Source: Methylococcaceae bacterium (GTDB lineage Bacteria; Pseudomonadota; Gammaproteobacteria; Methylococcales; Methylomonadaceae). From it: a stretch of DNA of 8,954 bases. The translations under genes and the position numbers were made by a program. Of this stretch, positions 6,730 to 8,954 are shown one piece after another. The notes beneath the pieces were generated by a model, which did not search any database, was not told where the DNA came from, and saw only the letters and a program-made list of their open reading frames with translations. Every line of letters begins with the position of its first letter. The stretch's first letter is position 1. The DNA is taken from the NCBI GenBank assembly GCA_947484105.1, contig CANKON010000043.1, positions 1-8,954 of the forward strand, in the 5' to 3' direction.

Positions 6730-7631
6730 GAAAATAGTCCGACTGATTCCAAATAAATTCCCGCGTAAAACAACGGAATCGCGGCACACAAGCTGTCAAT
6801 GCGGTCTAAAATTCCACCGTGACCTGGTAATAAATTGCCACTATCTTTTGCATTCGCGCGACGTTTCACGACACTAAAAAATAAATCACCGTAAATCGAA
6901 ATCAGCACCGTTAAAATAGAAAGTAAAATGAAGTCGGCAATAATCATTGGTTCTTGGAATTGCATAATCAAAACTAGAATTCCAGCACAAATTACAGAAC
7001 TTCCCAACGCGCCATACATGCCTTCAACAGTTTTTCCAGGGCTAATTTCAGGCGATAATTTTGTTTTTCCCCATTTTTTGCCTGTGAAAAATGCTGCAAT
7101 ATCCGCAACCCAAATCAAAACCAAAAAATAAAGCGTCATTTCTGAACCGAAAAAAGCGCGTAAGCGGGACAAAAACATCCAACTCATTAACAACACAAAC
7201 CAGCCAATCAACGCTTGTTTAAACGGGGTAAATTCAAGTTTCAATGCGCCTTCAGGTGAATTCCGAATAACCATCATCGTCAACACCCAAAATAAAACGG
7301 CGGGTAACGCGAGCCATTCCAAAATGCCCGACTGATTACGAATGTCTTCCATGACGAATTTAAATTTTTCAGCTAAATAATCCATCACGGGAGCTAACGC
7401 TTCTAATAAATACGTCCACAAATGAATGAATAACATTGCGCCAATCAGTGACACGAAAAAAAGACCGCGTTTTTTGAGGTGGGTGACATTAGTGAGATTT
7501 AACCATTCGTTTGCACCGAGTAGCACAATGATGGCGATTAAAAGTGAAAAGTAGCTCGAAGGAAGTTCAAACACCGCCAAAACCACCAACGTGGCTAGCA
7601 ATGTTGCGGTGATAATGCGTTGTTTTAACAT
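6726..7631 (-). CDS. cdsA: Phosphatidate cytidylyltransferase (CDP-diacylglycerol synthase)
   Basis: CdsA converts phosphatidic acid and CTP to CDP-diacylglycerol, the precursor of all membrane phospholipids, and is an integral inner-membrane enzyme. The 301-residue protein is strongly hydrophobic, with about seven or eight membrane segments. It carries the family signature near the C terminus: [21 protein letters not shown], then LDRID (253-279), including K256, R257, K262, D263, H271, D276 and D279. [16 protein letters not shown] and the ISPGKTVEG stretch (about 174-204) are also characteristic. It is somewhat longer than E. coli CdsA (285), mainly through a polar loop near 80-105. The start at 7631 follows the uppS stop by 21 bases; the only upstream purine tract is weak. 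It overlaps dxr by four bases (ATGA). Confidence 0.97.
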   Translation of the reverse strand: MLKQRIITATLLATLVVLAVFELPSSYFSLLIAIIVLLGANEWLNLTNVTHLKKRGLFFVSLIGAMLFIHLWTYLLEALAPVMDYLAEKFKFVMEDIRNQSGILEWLALPAVLFWVLTMMVIRNSPEGALKLEFTPFKQALIGWFVLLMSWMFLSRLRAFFGSEMTLYFLVLIWVADIAAFFTGKKWGKTKLSPEISPGKTVEGMYGALGSSVICAGILVLIMQFQEPMIIADFILLSILTVLISIYGDLFFSVVKRRANAKDSGNLLPGHGGILDRIDSLCAAIPLFYAGIYLESVGLFS

Positions 7632-7652
7632 AGGAATTTTTTAAGAAAAAGA

Positions 7653-8405
7653 TTAAGGAGTGGCAAGCGCGGCAATTTGATCGCCCGTATGCCCAAAACG
7701 CCGTTGTCGGCTTTGAAAACTGGTAATGGCTTCTTGCAAAGCCGATTTATTAAAGTCGGGCCATAAAGTCGGCGTGAAATAAAATTCAGTGTAGGCGAGT
7801 TGCCACAGCATGAAATTACTGACACGCTGCTCGCCGCCCGTGCGAATAAATAAATCTGGTTCAGGTAAATCAGCAAGTGACAAATGTTGATTTACAACCC
7901 TTTCAGTAATGTCTTGTGGCAATAATTCGCCCGATGCAACACGTTCAGAAATAATCTTACAGGCTAGCGTCATATCCCAACGACCGCCGTAATTTGCGGC
8001 AATAACCAAGGTTAAGGCGGTATTATTTTTGGTTTTTTGTTCGCCTTCGGTCATTTTTTGCTGTAACTTTTCATCAAACGCTGTGCGGTCACCAATGAAA
8101 CGTAAACGGATATTATTTTTGTGTAATTTGTCAATTTCGCTTTGTAACGTTGTTAAAAACAAACTCATTAACAAAGTCACTTCCGATTCTGGTCTGCGCC
8201 AGTTTTCACTACTAAAAGCGAATAAACTCAGCACTTCGCAGGTCGGATCGGCGGCACATAATTCGACAATTTTACGCACCGCTTTTACCCCCGCATGATG
8301 CCCGACAGCGCGTGGCAAAAAACGCTGCTGCGCCCAACGCCCATTGCCATCCATAATGATCGCAATGTGACGTGGCGCAGCTAAATTCAATCGTTCAACA
8401 GACAT
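7653..8405 (-). CDS. uppS: Undecaprenyl diphosphate synthase (cis-prenyltransferase)
   Basis: UppS (IspU) adds eight isopentenyl units to farnesyl diphosphate to make the C55 lipid carrier of peptidoglycan and O-antigen synthesis; it is cytoplasmic and membrane-associated. The 250-residue product (E. coli 253) shows HIAIIMDGNGRWAQQR (13-28), with catalytic D19 and the phosphate-binding G20-N21-G22-R23. GHHAGVKAVR (35-44) and LFAFSSENWRRP follow. Near the C terminus, LPEPDLFIRTGGEQRVSNF leads into the LWQLAYTEFYF stretch, which binds the isopentenyl diphosphate and magnesium. The C terminus is basic (SRQRRFGHTGDQ). It starts five bases after the frr stop with no clear ribosome site of its own, so coupling to frr translation is likely. 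Order frr-uppS-cdsA-dxr-rseP is a common proteobacterial arrangement. Confidence 0.98.
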   Translation of the reverse strand: MSVERLNLAAPRHIAIIMDGNGRWAQQRFLPRAVGHHAGVKAVRKIVELCAADPTCEVLSLFAFSSENWRRPESEVTLLMSLFLTTLQSEIDKLHKNNIRLRFIGDRTAFDEKLQQKMTEGEQKTKNNTALTLVIAANYGGRWDMTLACKIISERVASGELLPQDITERVVNQHLSLADLPEPDLFIRTGGEQRVSNFMLWQLAYTEFYFTPTLWPDFNKSALQEAITSFQSRQRRFGHTGDQIAALATP

Positions 8406-8410
8406 AAAAT

Positions 8411-8953
8411 CTACATCGATAATAAATCAGCTTCTTTAACTTCTAAAAGCCTTTCTACGTCTTTAATGTGTTGATCAGTCAACTTTTGAATTTCTGCCTC
8501 TGCACCTTTTGCTTCATCTTCGGAGCAGGCTTTATCTTTCAAGAAATTTTTGATAGTTGTATTTGCATCGCGCCGAATGTTACGAATCGCCACACGCCCT
8601 TCTTCGGCGGCATTTTTAACGATTTTTACCAAGCCTTTACGACGTTCTTCTGTCAATGCGGGAAGTGGAATACGAATCGTCATGCCATTTGTCATCGGAT
8701 TCAAACCTAAGTCCGATTTCATAATGGCTTTTTCAATCGCTTGCACCATGCCTTTTTCCCACGGTGTCACGCTTAACATTCGCGCATCTTCCACAACAAC
8801 ATTCGCCACCTGTGAAAGGGCAGAATCTGTACCGTAATACGACACCACAATTTGGTCTAGCAAACTCGGATGAGCGCGACCTGTACGAATTTTTGAAAAT
8901 TCTTGTTTTAAAGAGTCGATGCTTTTGCCCATGCGGGTGGCAGCATCTTGTTG
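8411..8953 (-). CDS. frr: Ribosome recycling factor, 5' end outside the window
   Basis: RRF, with EF-G, splits the post-termination ribosome. The open frame continues to the right edge: the visible part begins [19 protein letters not shown], which aligns with E. coli residues from about 6, so only some five residues including the start are missing. The internal ATG at 8932 is residue 8 of the visible part and not the start. Conserved features are [14 protein letters not shown], the [13 protein letters not shown] segment, [16 protein letters not shown] and [11 protein letters not shown], whose arginines contact 23S rRNA. The C-terminal helix ([24 protein letters not shown]) is normal. 180 residues are visible, against a usual total near 185. 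pyrH, tsf and rpsB would be expected further upstream. Confidence 0.98.
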   Translation of the reverse strand, partial: QQDAATRMGKSIDSLKQEFSKIRTGRAHPSLLDQIVVSYYGTDSALSQVANVVVEDARMLSVTPWEKGMVQAIEKAIMKSDLGLNPMTNGMTIRIPLPALTEERRKGLVKIVKNAAEEGRVAIRNIRRDANTTIKNFLKDKACSEDEAKGAEAEIQKLTDQHIKDVERLLEVKEADLLSM

Positions 8954-8954
8954 A

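Noticed and set aside
6730..6789. ATG at 6789 as the dxr start (20 extra residues)
   Set aside because: The extra residues match no known Dxr N terminus and lie inside cdsA. The ATG at 6729 gives the normal start and an ATGA overlap.
7625..7876. 83-codon minus-strand frame inside uppS
   Set aside because: It overlaps the conserved C-terminal coding part of uppS in another frame. The translation is low-complexity and unlike any family I know.

Overview
The window is a single co-directional array of ten genes, all read on the minus strand (from the high-coordinate end to the low one). The largest visible gap is 37 bases, and no transcription terminator or strand switch can be seen. The right half (8953 to 4205) is the conserved frr-uppS-cdsA-dxr-rseP housekeeping run. 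Together with a DsbC-type disulfide isomerase this points to a proteobacterium. The moderately AT-leaning composition favours a gammaproteobacterium, perhaps a chemolithotrophic, sulfur-oxidising or methanotrophic lineage because of the hydrogenase, but the genus cannot be read from the sequence.

Layout in direction of transcription: frr (ribosome recycling factor, 5' end outside the window), uppS (undecaprenyl diphosphate synthase), cdsA (CDP-diacylglycerol synthase), dxr (first committed step of the MEP isoprenoid pathway), rseP (site-2 membrane protease), a cation diffusion facilitator, dsbC (periplasmic disulfide isomerase with signal peptide), hoxH (large subunit of a group 3d-like NAD-linked [NiFe] hydrogenase), hoxW (its dedicated C-terminal maturation protease), and an ALC1/TARG1-like macro-domain protein whose last codons run off the left edge.

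The first block joins isoprenoid precursor supply (Dxr), the polyprenyl carrier made from it (UppS), phospholipid precursor synthesis (CdsA) and envelope stress proteolysis (RseP). Its genes are tightly packed: cdsA/dxr overlap by ATGA, and dxr/rseP and rseP/CDF share TAATG junctions. The second block, from dsbC on, has short intergenic spacers with clear Shine-Dalgarno sequences.

The oddities are in this second block. Where many proteobacteria have bamA after rseP, this genome has a CDF transporter, dsbC and a hydrogenase pair. hoxH and hoxW stand without the hoxE/F/U/Y genes that normally precede hoxH. hoxW is followed, 25 bases on, by a His-rich macro-domain gene that lacks both TARG1 catalytic residues. 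I see no mobile element, CRISPR array, tRNA, rRNA or long repeat, and no stretch above 300 bases without a gene. Nothing here is clearly a new system; the most defensible lead is the hoxH-hoxW-macro arrangement.
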